Positions 49,554-60,397 of a stretch of DNA of 64,000 nucleotides are shown here, one piece after another; the first letter of the stretch is position 1, and each line of letters begins with the position of its first letter. Both the position numbers and the translations under genes were made by a program. The stretch covers positions 1,240,001 to 1,304,000 of the forward strand of contig NZ_CP103833.1 of the NCBI RefSeq assembly GCF_029774155.1. Reading direction: 5' to 3'. The notes beneath the pieces were generated by a model. It ran no database searches. It was not told the DNA's origin and saw nothing but the letters and a program-made list of their open reading frames with translations. Origin of the DNA: Actinobacillus arthritidis. Lineage in GTDB: Bacteria; Pseudomonadota; Gammaproteobacteria; Enterobacterales; Pasteurellaceae.

Positions 49554-49637
49554 ATGTGGATGACAATCGGGATTGGCATAGTCACTCTTCTCGCTATCTC
49601 AGTAGCTATTTCACTGAAATTAAGCACGAAAGAATAA
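49554..49637 (+). CDS. Candidate 27-residue membrane protein
   Basis: An AUG with an AAGGAAG ribosome site 6 bases upstream opens a frame reading MWMTIGIGIVTLLAISVA and then ISLKLSTKE. This is a single hydrophobic helix with a basic tail, in the style of small regulatory membrane proteins. It lies 31 bases after prlC and before a strong terminator, so it would be the last cistron of the prlC transcript. No family recognised; coding status rests on the ribosome site, the helix and the placement. Confidence 0.55.
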   Translation: MWMTIGIGIVTLLAISVAISLKLSTKE

Positions 49638-49667
49638 TATCAATTTTCTAGTACAGTAAGTGTATTA

Positions 49668-49718
49668 AAGCGGTCGAATTTGCAAAAAATCTTGCAAATT
49701 TGACCGCTTGTCTTTTTT
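49668..49718 (+). terminator. Terminator from extended inverted uptake signals
   Basis: A 20-base arm beginning AAGCGGTC (49668-49687) pairs with its near-complement ending GACCGCTT (49709), followed by a run of T. Both arms contain the extended uptake signal, including the AAATTTGCAA-type tail. Confidence 0.85.
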
Positions 49719-49772
49719 TTATCAACTAAATCGCTATAATCTTGATAAATCAAATAATTAAGAGAAAACACG

Positions 49773-50930
49773 ATGTCATTAGATTTATCCAATATCCGCC
49801 AACAAATCACCCAACTTGATCGCAATTTACTGAAATTACTTGCCGAACGTCATCGTCTTGCTTTTGATGTGGTTCGTAGTAAAGAAATCACACAAAAACC
49901 GTTACGTGATATCGAACGAGAAAAAGCGCTATTACAAGCATTAGTGAGTCATGCTGAAGCGGAAAATTATCAATTAGATCCGCAATATGTTACACAGATT
50001 TTCCAACGCATTATCGAAGATTCGGTACTAACTCAGCAAAATTATCTGCAAAATAAATTAAATGAGCAAAAAGAACAAAATGTATCGATTGCCTTTTTAG
50101 GTATGCGTGGTTCTTATTCCAATATGGCATCTCGTCAATTTGCGAAAAAATATCAAGGTTCTTTAATTGAATTGAGTTGTGATTCGTTCCAACAAGTGTT
50201 TGATAAGGTGAGTGAAGGTGAAGCTGAATTTGGTGTGCTTCCGCTTGAAAACACCACTTCAGGTTCAATCAATGACGTATATGACTTACTGCAACATACT
50301 GATTTAGCGGTAGTTGGTGAATTAGCTTACCCGATCAAGCACTGCGTACTGGCAAACGGTAATATAGATCTTGCTGAAATTGATACCTTGTACAGTCACC
50401 CTCAAGTGATTCAACAATGCAGTCAATTTATTCAAAGCCTAAATAAAGTTCATATTAAATATTGTGAAAGTAGCTCGCACGCAATGCAGATGGTTGCCCG
50501 CTTGAATAAGCCGAATATTGTCGCATTAGGTAATGAGGACGGTGGTAAACTTTACGGTTTAACCAATATCAAAACCGATATTGCCAACCAACAAAACAAT
50601 ATCACACGCTTTATCGTGGTAGCGAAACAAGCGATTAATGTTTCGCCACAGCTACAAACTAAAACATTGTTGCTGATGACCACTTCACAACAAGCCGGTG
50701 CGTTAGTAGATGCCTTAATGGTATTCAAACAGCATCAAATCCGTATGACTAAATTGGAATCTCGCCCGATTTACGGTAAGCCTTGGGAAGAAATGTTCTA
50801 TGTAGAATTACAAGCGAATATTCATTCCGAAAATACTCAACAAGCGTTAACAGCGTTAGAAAGCGTAACTAGCTATGTCAAAGTATTAGGTTGCTACCCT
50901 AGCGAAATCATCGAGCCGGTAAAACTATAA
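49773..50930 (+). CDS. pheA: Chorismate mutase / prephenate dehydratase
   Basis: A bifunctional enzyme of phenylalanine synthesis (385 residues). The mutase domain spans residues 1-~95 ([30 protein letters not shown], catalytic R/K set). The dehydratase domain is at ~105-285 ([36 protein letters not shown], the catalytic Thr in [11 protein letters not shown]). The ACT regulatory domain is at ~295-385 with [20 protein letters not shown], the phenylalanine-binding ESRP motif. I saw no leader-peptide attenuator in the 60 bases upstream. Confidence 0.95.
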   Translation: MSLDLSNIRQQITQLDRNLLKLLAERHRLAFDVVRSKEITQKPLRDIEREKALLQALVSHAEAENYQLDPQYVTQIFQRIIEDSVLTQQNYLQNKLNEQKEQNVSIAFLGMRGSYSNMASRQFAKKYQGSLIELSCDSFQQVFDKVSEGEAEFGVLPLENTTSGSINDVYDLLQHTDLAVVGELAYPIKHCVLANGNIDLAEIDTLYSHPQVIQQCSQFIQSLNKVHIKYCESSSHAMQMVARLNKPNIVALGNEDGGKLYGLTNIKTDIANQQNNITRFIVVAKQAINVSPQLQTKTLLLMTTSQQAGALVDALMVFKQHQIRMTKLESRPIYGKPWEEMFYVELQANIHSENTQQALTALESVTSYVKVLGCYPSEIIEPVKL

Positions 50931-50948
50931 CAAGCGGTTAAAATTTTG

Positions 50949-51392
50949 GGGATAGTGGACAAAATTAATGGTGTTCAATGCTATAAGTGTTTTGATTGCC
51001 ATTGAATATCAATGTTCTGAAAGAATCATCCGAAGGAATCTTCAAAAATCCATAAAAACTGAACAAAAACTTTACCTGAAACACTCACTTAAACTTCATC
51101 GCTTAATCAAGCATTACTTCAATGGCTAAATGAGTATAAAACCTACTTTAACAAAAGTTCGGAGCATAATGTTAAATGAAGCGATTACGCAGTACTTATT
51201 GGAGTTTAAAACGTGATATAAATTATTTGGCAATCAAGATTATCGCAGACATATTGCACATATAACGAATCAAAGATTGACTGATGAATTTTATTTACCT
51301 GCATAAGTTAAAAAAATAAAGCCATAACCGACTAAAAATACCTATTATAGCTATATCATCAGGAAATTGGACTCAATTTTGTCCACTATCCC
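50949..51392. mobile_element. Degenerate transposable element with 18-bp perfect inverted ends
   Basis: GGGATAGTGGACAAAATT at 50949-50966 is repeated exactly, inverted, at 51375-51392, giving a 444-base element. The interior has no intact frame. Plus-strand pieces such as LNEYKTYFNKSS, KRLRSTYWSLKRDINYL and RRHIAHITNQRL, in different frames, resemble the C-terminal part of a transposase. The flanks AAAATTTTG and AAATATTTG match at 7 of 9 positions and may be a decayed target duplication. It accounts for most of the 565-base gap between pheA and the first carrier gene. Family not identified. Confidence 0.7.
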
Positions 51393-51495
51393 AAATATTT
51401 GAAGATCTTCACATTTTTGTAACATTTTTATTTTTTTCTACCTAATTTAGTATATAGTGCAACCTATTTTATAACTCAATAAAGGTGGGTATTCT

Positions 51496-52888
51496 ATGGG
51501 AAGCAATTCCGCCCCTGTGGCAAAAACCAATATGCGTAATAGTGTGATATTTATTGTCGATGTCATACTTTTCTTCATTTTATTAAATGTATTGCCTTTT
51601 GCACCTGAAGCAAATAAAGGATTGGCTTTATTAGTTTTCGTTGCGGTACTTTGGTTAACGGAAGCGTTACATGTCACGGTTACTGCATTATTAGTGCCAA
51701 TACTGTCGATTGCATTAGGCTTAGTTAAATCAAAAGAAGCTTTGGTTGCCTTTGCTGATCCGACTATTTTCCTTTTCTTCGGTGGTTTTGCTTTAGCAAC
51801 GGCATTGCATATTCAACAATTAGACCGCTTAATTGCGAATAAGATTATGACAATGGCGAGGGGTAAACTTTCTGTTGCGGTTATTTATTTGTTTTCGGTT
51901 ACAGCGTTTCTTTCTATGTGGATGAGTAATACGGCAACCGCCGCAATGATGTTACCGCTGGCGATGGGGATTTTAAGCAAATTGGATCGCTCTCAACATC
52001 ATAATACTTATGTATTTGTATTGTTGGGAATCGCTTATAGTGCGAGTATCGGAGGGATGGGGACTCTCGTCGGTAGTCCACCGAATGCGATTGTTGCTTC
52101 ACAATTACATCTTTCATTCGCAGATTGGATGAAATATGGTTTACCGATTATGTTTATTTTAATGCCATTGATGATTGGTGTATTGTATGTCGTATTCAAG
52201 CCTAAATTTGATGTACAGTTTGAACAGACATTTGAAAAAATTGAGCTTAATCGTGATCGTATTTTAACCTTAGTAATTTTTGCATTTATTGCGTTAAGTT
52301 GGGTATTTAGTTCACAGCTTAATCCATTACTTTCAGGTTTATTAGGACTAAAAGGCAATATCGGTAGCTTTGACAGTATTATGGCTATGGTTGCCGCAGC
52401 ATTAATTTGTATTACGCGTGTTGCAACTTGGCAACAAGTCCAAGAAAACACGGAATGGGGAGTATTATTCCTATTCGGTGGCGGTTTAACGTTAAGTGCG
52501 GTATTAGGACAAACCGGTGCAAGCAAAATTATGGCGGACGGTATTGTGGCGTTAATTGACGGTAGCCATTTCTATGTGATTGGCTTAATTGTGGTCGCAT
52601 TTATTATTTTCTTAACTGAATTTACTTCAAATACAGCAAGTGCTTGCATTATTAGTACCGATTTTTATCTCGATTGCAGAAGCATTGAATATGCCATCAC
52701 TCGGTTTAGCATTAATTATTGGTTTAGGTGCAAGTTGTGCCTTTATGTTACCGGTGGCAACACCGCCAAATGCGATTGTATTCGGTACGGGGCAAATTAA
52801 ACAAAATGAAATGGTTAAAGCCGGTTTTTGGTTAAATATTATTTGTGTCTTAGTGATTGCAACGGTCGGTTACGTATTCTGGTTATAA
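51496..52888 (+). CDS. SLC13/DASS-family sodium:anion symporter 1, frameshifted
   Basis: An inner-membrane carrier of the divalent-anion:Na+ symporter family (dicarboxylates such as succinate or malate, or tricarboxylates). Both substrate-site Ser-Asn-Thr motifs appear: MSNTATAAMMLPLA and TSNTASA. The matching loops GTLVGSPPNAIVASQL and ATPPNAIVFGTG are also present. At 52644-52645 one extra T (GCTTGC) breaks the frame within the second motif. Deleting it gives SAALLVPIFISIAEAL and about 463 residues. First of three tandem paralogues. GGTGGG ribosome site. Confidence 0.88.
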
Positions 52889-52923
52889 GAATCTTGTAAC
52901 AATATAGTTAAAATCAACCGCTT

Positions 52924-52960
52924 ACGCCCTATTCTCAGATGTTAGAATAGGGCGTTTTTT
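52924..52960 (+). terminator. Terminator after carrier 1
   Basis: A perfect 12-bp stem (ACGCCCTATTCT / AGAATAGGGCGT) with an 8-base loop and a T run. Confidence 0.85.
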
Positions 52961-53121
52961 ATTATAAATGGTTGTACCTGTTTAAATTGTTGATTAAAAA
53001 TTATGATGTAACTCATATTTTTTTACTTTAGTTATTTTTTTGCAATGATTTTTTGATATAGTCCTTTCGTTTTAAATAAATTGTAACATTTTAATCAAAT
53101 CTGAAACGTGGGGGACACTGA

Positions 53122-54519
53122 ATGCCAGAAACCAAGCAATTTAAAGAAGATGTTGCTAAAAATCGCAGGAATACCATCATTTATATTTTGGATGTGATTC
53201 TATTTTTAGCATTACTAAATTTCCTACCTTTTGAACCTGCTCCGACTAAAGCTCTCGCTTTACTTGCGTTTGTAGCGGTTTTATGGCTTACCGAAGCAAT
53301 GCACGTCACCGTTACCGCACTATTTATTCCGGTACTTTCCGTCTTTTTAGGTTTGGTCGAATCCAAGCAGGCATTAGTGGCATTTGCTGATCCGACTATT
53401 TTCCTCTTTTTCGGAGGATTTGCATTAGCAACCGCATTGCATATTCAAAAAATTGATAAATTAATTGCCAATAAAATTATGGCACTGGCTAAAGGTAATT
53501 TATTTGTTGCGGTACTTTATTTATTCCTTGTAACCGCCGTGCTTTCAATGTGGATGAGTAATACCGCCACCGCAGCAATGATGTTACCGCTTGCTTTAGG
53601 CTTATTAAGTAATATGGATAAAGAACGTGATCACAACACTTTCGCCTTTGTGATTTTAGGTATTGCTTATAGTGCCGGTCTTGGCGGTATGGGAACTTTA
53701 GTAGGAAGTCCGCCGAATGCGATTGTCGCTTCACAACTAGGCATCGGTTTTGCTGAATGGTTAATTTACGGTTTACCGATGGTTGCTATTTTATTACCAA
53801 TGGCATTAGTCGTGTTGTATTTTAACTTCCGTCCTAAATTCTCAGGACGTTTTGAATATCACGCAGAAGAGATTCCAATGAATCGTAAACGTATTATTAC
53901 TTTAAGTATTTTTGTGGTAATCGCTCTCTGCTGGGTTTTCGGTCAACAAGTGAATAGCTTTATTTCGCCATTATTAGGTTTATCGAAGAATATCGGTAGC
54001 TTTGATAGTATAGTGGCAATGATTGCCGCACTAGCTTTATGTACGTCACGAGTAACGACTTGGAGCCAATTACAAGAAGGAACAGAATGGGGGGTATTAT
54101 TCCTATTTGGCGGTGGTTTAACCTTAAGTTATGTGTTAAGCCATACTGGTGCGAGCAAAATTATGGCAGAAGGAATTGTTTCACTAATTGAAGGTAAACA
54201 CTATTATATTATTTGCTTAATTATTGCAACATTTATTGTATGTTTAACCGAATTTACCTCAAATACAGCAAGTGCGGCGTTATTAGTACCGATTTTTATC
54301 TCGATTGCAGAGTCATTAAATCTTGATCCTCGTGCATTTGCTTTAATTATCGGTTTTGGTGCTTCCTGTGCCTTTATGATGCCGGTCGGTACACCGCCGA
54401 ATGCGATTGCGTTTAGTACAGGTATTGTCAAACAGAGCGATATGTTGCGTTCGTATAAACTCAGTATTGTTTGTATTTTAACTGTTTCTCTAATCGGATA
54501 TTTTTTCTGGTTAGAATAG
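53122..54519 (+). CDS. SLC13/DASS-family sodium:anion symporter 2
   Basis: 465 residues, intact, about eleven to twelve helices. Substrate/sodium motifs are MSNTATAAMMLPLALG, GTLVGSPPNAIVAS, TSNTASAALLVPIFI and GTPPNAIAFSTG. It is clearly the closest relative of carrier 1 over its whole length, including LTEAMHVTVTAL and FADPTIFLFFGGFALATALHIQ. It has its own upstream gap and its own terminator, so the three copies appear to be separately transcribed. Substrate not determined. Confidence 0.88.
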   Translation: MPETKQFKEDVAKNRRNTIIYILDVILFLALLNFLPFEPAPTKALALLAFVAVLWLTEAMHVTVTALFIPVLSVFLGLVESKQALVAFADPTIFLFFGGFALATALHIQKIDKLIANKIMALAKGNLFVAVLYLFLVTAVLSMWMSNTATAAMMLPLALGLLSNMDKERDHNTFAFVILGIAYSAGLGGMGTLVGSPPNAIVASQLGIGFAEWLIYGLPMVAILLPMALVVLYFNFRPKFSGRFEYHAEEIPMNRKRIITLSIFVVIALCWVFGQQVNSFISPLLGLSKNIGSFDSIVAMIAALALCTSRVTTWSQLQEGTEWGVLFLFGGGLTLSYVLSHTGASKIMAEGIVSLIEGKHYYIICLIIATFIVCLTEFTSNTASAALLVPIFISIAESLNLDPRAFALIIGFGASCAFMMPVGTPPNAIAFSTGIVKQSDMLRSYKLSIVCILTVSLIGYFFWLE

Positions 54520-54531
54520 GTGAACTAGAAT

Positions 54532-54562
54532 AAAAGCGTAGCATATTGGCTACGCTTTTTTT
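54532..54562 (+). terminator. Terminator after carrier 2
   Basis: An 11-bp stem (AAAAGCGTAGC / GCTACGCTTTT) with a 6-base loop and a T run. Confidence 0.85.
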
Positions 54563-54775
54563 ATGAGTTTATTTGAATTTTTATTCATGATATTTGAGTA
54601 TTTTTACGTGTTTTATGCAATATGTTTGTTATATTATGCGTAATCAGGAGATAAGCTCACTGAATAAAATAATTCATTAATTTTATGTTTTCCTCTTTAC
54701 TTTTGTTAAAAATCGTTTATTGTCGAATTTAGAGTCTAAAACAGACCAATATGCAAACAAATTAGAGGTACCATT

Positions 54776-56164
54776 ATGTCGAAAACTACGAAGAATCCTA
54801 TACGAGGCGTTACTATCTTAACGCTTGATTTGATCTTGTTTTTTACGTTATTAAAGTTATTGCCGTTTGCTCCGCAAGAAAATAAAGGATTGGCTTTATT
54901 GATCTTTGTGGGTATTTTGTGGCTAACGGAAGCCTTTAATATCACCGTCACGTCTTTAATGGTACCTATCTTCGCCATTTTCTTGAATGTCTTATCTACT
55001 AAAGTCGCCTTTGCTCCCTTCTCCGAACCGATTATCTTTATGTTCTTTGGCGGTTTTGTTATCGCGACGGTATTAAATATTCACCAAATTGATCTTTGGA
55101 TTGCTAATCATGTCATCCGTTTAGCAAAGGGGAATTTGAAACGTACGATCATTTACTTATTTGCTGTTACGGCAGGGCTTTCGCTCTTTATCAATAATAC
55201 GGCGGTGGTCGCCCTTATGTTGCCACTTTCTTTAGGTATTTTGCACCAATTAGATTTTAAACAACATCGTAAAATTTATGTATTCGTGTTACTTGGTATT
55301 GCATTTAGTTCGAGTATCGGTGGAATGGGAACGGTTGTTGGATCTGCACCTAATGCGATTTTAGCTTCTTATATTAAAGTTTCATTTTCAGAGTGGCTTG
55401 CTTACGGTATGCCAGTCGCGATTTTGTTACTGATTTCCATGGTTATCGCACTACTTGTTGTTCTTCGCCCTAATTTTAATGTTCATTTTGAAGCAAAAGT
55501 AGAAAATATTCCGTTAACGCCCAAACGTTTAACAACCTTAATTGTATTCTGTGTCACAGCCATTTTATTAACATTCAGCAGCGTAATTGAACCGATGGTA
55601 CGTCAATTTTTAGCGTTAAAAGAATCGATTAAAAGTTTCGATGCGGTCATAGCAATGATTGCGGTTATCGTGCTTTGTATTACCAATACAGCAACATGGT
55701 CGCAAATTCAGGAACGTGCAGAGTGGGGTGTTCTAATGTTATTCGGTGGCGGTTTAACCCTTGGCATTGTGTTGAAAGATACCGGAGCAAGTAAAATTTT
55801 GGCTGACGGTATTGTGAATTATATTGGTAACAAACACTGGTTAATTATGACATTATCAATGGCGGCATTTATTGTATTTCTAACCGAATTTACCTCTAAT
55901 ACTGCGAGTGCCGCACTAATGATGCCGATTTTTATCTCAGTAGCAAATTCTCTCGGTCTACCGCCGATTTCATTAGTCGCCATTATTGCTTGTGGTGCGT
56001 CTGTCGCCTTTATGTTGCCGATAGCAACACCACCAAATGCGATTGTATTTGCTACTGGTTATATTAAACAAAGTGAAATGGTAAAAGTTGGACTAATCCT
56101 TAACTTACTCTGTGTAGTAATTTTAGGTTGTATGTCATATTTCTTCTGGACTACATGGTGGTAG
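54776..56164 (+). CDS. SLC13/DASS-family sodium:anion symporter 3
   Basis: 462 residues, intact. It shares the fold motifs of copies 1 and 2 (GMGTVVGSAPNAILAS, TSNTASAALMMPIFI, ATPPNAIVFATG), but the first substrate motif reads INNTAVVALMLPLSLG instead of MSNTATAAMMLP, and the loop has SAPN instead of SPPN. These changes at positions that contact substrate and Na+ suggest a different specificity. AGAGG ribosome site. Most diverged of the three. Confidence 0.88.
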   Translation: MSKTTKNPIRGVTILTLDLILFFTLLKLLPFAPQENKGLALLIFVGILWLTEAFNITVTSLMVPIFAIFLNVLSTKVAFAPFSEPIIFMFFGGFVIATVLNIHQIDLWIANHVIRLAKGNLKRTIIYLFAVTAGLSLFINNTAVVALMLPLSLGILHQLDFKQHRKIYVFVLLGIAFSSSIGGMGTVVGSAPNAILASYIKVSFSEWLAYGMPVAILLLISMVIALLVVLRPNFNVHFEAKVENIPLTPKRLTTLIVFCVTAILLTFSSVIEPMVRQFLALKESIKSFDAVIAMIAVIVLCITNTATWSQIQERAEWGVLMLFGGGLTLGIVLKDTGASKILADGIVNYIGNKHWLIMTLSMAAFIVFLTEFTSNTASAALMMPIFISVANSLGLPPISLVAIIACGASVAFMLPIATPPNAIVFATGYIKQSEMVKVGLILNLLCVVILGCMSYFFWTTWW

Positions 56165-56320
56165 ATACTCCATTTGGAGTAATTGGAGGGTGTAAGCGGT
56201 TAAAAACTGTTTGTTTTTTACAAAATCATTCAAGAATTTGATCTACATTCGCCCAAAATAGGTAGAAAATGATATAATTATACTGTTTTATTTTTGAAAC
56301 TTAAAAAAGAGGAACTTACT

Positions 56321-57498
56321 ATGTCAGTTATTAAAATGGCAGACCTTGATCTTGCGGGCAAACGTTTATTTATCCGTGCTGATTTAAACGTACCAGTAAA
56401 AGATGGCAAAGTGACATCTGACGCACGTATCCGTGCAACCATTCCTACCTTAAAATTAGCCTTACAAAAAGGCGCAAAAGTAATGGTAACTTCTCACTTA
56501 GGTCGTCCAACTGAGGGTGTTTTCGAAGAAGCAAATTCTTTACAGCCTGTAGTTGATTACTTAAACGCATCAGATTTAGGTGTTCCGGTACGTTTAGTTC
56601 GCGACTATTTAGACGGTGTTGAAGTCGCTGAAAATGAAATCGTGGTACTTGAAAACGTACGTATTAATAAAGGTGAGAAGAAAAATGATCCTGAATTAGC
56701 GAAAAAATATGCAAGACTTTGTGATGTATTCGTTATGGATGCGTTTGGTACGGCTCACCGTGCTGAAGGTTCTACTTACGGTGTTGCACAATTTGCACCG
56801 ATTGCATGTGCTGGTCCGTTATTAGCGGCAGAATTAGATGCTTTAGGTAAAGCGTTAAAAGAACCACAACGCCCGATGTTAGCAATCGTTGGCGGTTCAA
56901 AAGTTTCTACTAAATTAACTGTTTTAGACAGCCTTTCAAAAATCGCAGACCAATTAATCGTTGGTGGCGGTATCGCAAATACTTTCATCGCAAGAGAAGG
57001 TCACCCTGTAGGTAAATCTTTATATGAAGAAGATTTAATCCCTGAAGCAAAACGTTTAGTCATGCAGCAACTAATATCCCAGTTCCTGTTGATGTACGTG
57101 TAGGTACAGAATTCTCTGAAACCGCTCCGGCAACAGAAAAAGCCGTATCTGAAGTTCAAGCGGACGAATCAATTTTTGATATCGGTGATAAATCAGCAGA
57201 AGAATTAGCAAATATCATCAAATCTGCAAAAACGATTCTTTGGAATGGTCCGGTTGGCGTATTTGAATTTCCTAACTTCCGTAAAGGTACTAAAGTGATT
57301 TCAAACGCAATCGCTGAAGCAACGGCAAACGGTGCATTCTCTATCGCAGGTGGCGGTGATACGTTAGCGGCGATCGATTTATTCGGTATTGCAGATAAAA
57401 TCTCTTATATTTCAACAGGTGGCGGTGCGTTCTTAGAATTCGTAGAAGGCAAAGTATTACCGGCAGTTGAAATCTTAGAGAAACGTGCAAACGGCTAA
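56321..57498 (+). CDS. pgk: Phosphoglycerate kinase, frameshifted in this sequence
   Basis: A glycolytic enzyme transferring phosphate from 1,3-bisphosphoglycerate to ADP. I chose the AUG at 56321 ([29 protein letters not shown] in two parts) because AGAGGAAC precedes it. [12 protein letters not shown] and [11 protein letters not shown] lie in the first frame, and [19 protein letters not shown] and [14 protein letters not shown] in the second. At 57061-57062 one base is missing: GTC-ATGCAGC should read as Val plus one codon plus Ala-Ala, then [11 protein letters not shown]. Corrected length 392. The gene is essential in almost all bacteria, so sequence error is the likely cause. Confidence 0.95.
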
Positions 57499-57506
57499 TT
57501 CTTTAA

Positions 57507-57615
57507 CTCCCCCTCTTTGAAAAAGAGGGGGCTGGGGGGAGATTTTACAAACGGCGATTTTTCTCCGATTTTTTACAAATCTCCCCCTACCCCCTCTTTA
57601 CTAAAGAGGGGAATA
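57507..57615. repeat. Nested palindromic repeat between pgk and fba
   Basis: Two inverted halves, each with its own hairpin (CCCCTCTTTGAAAAAGAGGGG is one; the other has ACT in the loop), are also complementary to each other through GGGGGGAGATTT and AAATCTCCCCC. The G/C tracts contrast with the AT-rich surroundings. This is the form of interspersed palindromic elements; it may act as a terminator or mRNA stabiliser between the two glycolytic genes. Confidence 0.7.
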
Positions 57616-57650
57616 ATTTTGAATTTATTAACACTATAGGAAACTCAAAA

Positions 57651-58728
<1,078 letters not shown>

Positions 58729-58752
58729 TTTCAGATTGTAAAAAGTTGACCA

Positions 58753-58785
58753 AAAAAGACCGCTTATTGGCGGTCTTTTTCATTG
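58753..58785 (+). terminator. Terminator after fba
   Basis: An 11-bp stem (AAAAAGACCGC / GCGGTCTTTTT) with a 6-base loop; the stem contains an uptake-signal core. Confidence 0.85.
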
Positions 58786-58851
58786 CTAATTAAGAGTGGA
58801 TAACTGATAATAATTTTTCAGTTATCCATTTTAAGATCCATTCCTAATCAA

Positions 58852-59646
58852 ATGCCTTTACTTGAAATTAAACACCTGAATAAGCATTTTACTGACCGAA
58901 TCGGTTTATTTCGCAAACACGATTTTTATGCAGTTAAAGATGTTTCCTTTACTTTGGAAAGAGGTGAAACGATAGCGATTATTGGAGAAAATGGGGCAGG
59001 TAAGTCCACATTAGCGAAGATGATCGCCGGGATCACAAAACCCACTTCCGGCGAAATGATTTTTAGAGGTCAGGCACTCCACTTTGGCGATTATCGCTTT
59101 CGAGCTAAACATATTCGAATGATGTTTCAAGATCCGAATGATGCTTTTGATCCTAATTATAATATCGGACAAATTTTAGATTCGCCATTACGTTTAGCGA
59201 CTAATTTAAATGAAAATGAGCGTAATGAACGCATTTTCAGCACGTTACGTTTAGTGGGTATGTACCCAGAACATGCTCTTATTCATATTAATGATACCTC
59301 GAGTAGCCAAAAACAACGACTTGCACTTGCCAGAGCGTTAATCCTTTCTCCGGAAATTATTATTGCAGACGATACTTTAAGTACATTAGATTTCTCGGTA
59401 AGAACTCAGTTAACGAATCTAATGCTAAATTTGCAGGAACGCCTCGGTATTTCTTTTATTTATGTCGGACAACATCTTGGAATTATTAAGCATATTGCGG
59501 ATAAATTGATGGTTATGCAAGAAGGAGAGGTTGTTGAATATGGCTTAACCAAAGAGCTACTATTAAATCCGCAAAGTCCGATTACAGCACGCTTAATTGA
59601 GAGTCATTTCGGTAAAAAATTAACGCCTGAAGCGTGGGATCAATGA
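58852..59646 (+). CDS. sapF: Peptide ABC transporter ATPase SapF
   Basis: 264 residues, collinear with SapF of the antimicrobial-peptide (Sap) importer. Walker A is IGENGAGKSTLAKMIAG and the Q-loop MMFQDPNDAFDPN. Two motifs are unusual. The signature helix reads NDTSSSQKQRLALARAL instead of LSxGQ. Walker B ends IIIADDTLSTLD, with Asp where the catalytic Glu normally stands. The switch histidine region GQHLGIIKHIADK is kept. No sapA, B, C or D gene adjoins it, so it must work with subunits encoded elsewhere or be a relic. Confidence 0.82.
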   Translation: MPLLEIKHLNKHFTDRIGLFRKHDFYAVKDVSFTLERGETIAIIGENGAGKSTLAKMIAGITKPTSGEMIFRGQALHFGDYRFRAKHIRMMFQDPNDAFDPNYNIGQILDSPLRLATNLNENERNERIFSTLRLVGMYPEHALIHINDTSSSQKQRLALARALILSPEIIIADDTLSTLDFSVRTQLTNLMLNLQERLGISFIYVGQHLGIIKHIADKLMVMQEGEVVEYGLTKELLLNPQSPITARLIESHFGKKLTPEAWDQ

Positions 59647-59692
59647 CGATTCACAATATCTAAAATTTATATTCAAAAAAATAATATTAAAT

Positions 59693-60397
59693 ATGCAACA
59701 CAATGAATTTATAAGAGGTGTGAAAGAAGCCTCTCCGATGATGTTAGGCTTTATTCCTTTGGGATTGGTATTAGGTGCTCAAGCCTCTCAAAAGGGTATG
59801 CCGTTTTATGAAATCGGTTTACTAACCGGACTGAATTTTGCCGGCGGTTCGGAATTTGCCGCTGTAAATCTTTGGACGCATCCACTTGCAATCAGTGTGA
59901 TTGTTGCCGTATCAATGCTGATTAATAGTCGTCATATTATTATGGGAGCCGCCCTTTCTTTATATATGAAAAATATCGGTCGATTAAAATCACTCGGCTT
60001 ATTATTTTTTATGGCAGATGAAGTATGGGCGATGAATTTGGCTGATGCACAAAAACGTCCTGAAAAGGCAATCAGTATTCCTTATTATATGGGAACGGCG
60101 ATTAGCCTTTATGTGATGTGGATTAGCTCCAGTATGATTGGTGCTTATATCGGGCCTTTTGTCGGTGATTTAGAGAAATATGGCTTCGATATGTCTTTTA
60201 CTGCAATATTTTTAGTGATGCTAAAGGGAATGTGGAAGTCATTTAAGCTAGCTCGTCCTTGGTTTGTGAGTTTATTGGTTGCCGGCTTGATTTATCATAC
60301 GGTTGATGGTGCTTGGTATGTACTTGCAGGAGCATTATCCGGTATTTTTTCCGCTTATTTTTGGCATAAGGGAGAGAGTAAAGGAGAAACGTTATAA
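59693..60397 (+). CDS. azlC: AzlC-family branched-chain amino-acid exporter, large subunit
   Basis: 234 residues with about six helices. AzlC motifs are MMLGFIPLGLVLGAQASQKG, LNFAGGSEFAAVNLW, INSRHIIMGAALSLYM and FFMADEVWAMNLADAQ. Works with AzlD, whose AUG overlaps this stop codon (60397), to export leucine, isoleucine, valine or analogues. A strong ribosome site is not obvious upstream. Confidence 0.88.
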   Translation: MQHNEFIRGVKEASPMMLGFIPLGLVLGAQASQKGMPFYEIGLLTGLNFAGGSEFAAVNLWTHPLAISVIVAVSMLINSRHIIMGAALSLYMKNIGRLKSLGLLFFMADEVWAMNLADAQKRPEKAISIPYYMGTAISLYVMWISSSMIGAYIGPFVGDLEKYGFDMSFTAIFLVMLKGMWKSFKLARPWFVSLLVAGLIYHTVDGAWYVLAGALSGIFSAYFWHKGESKGETL

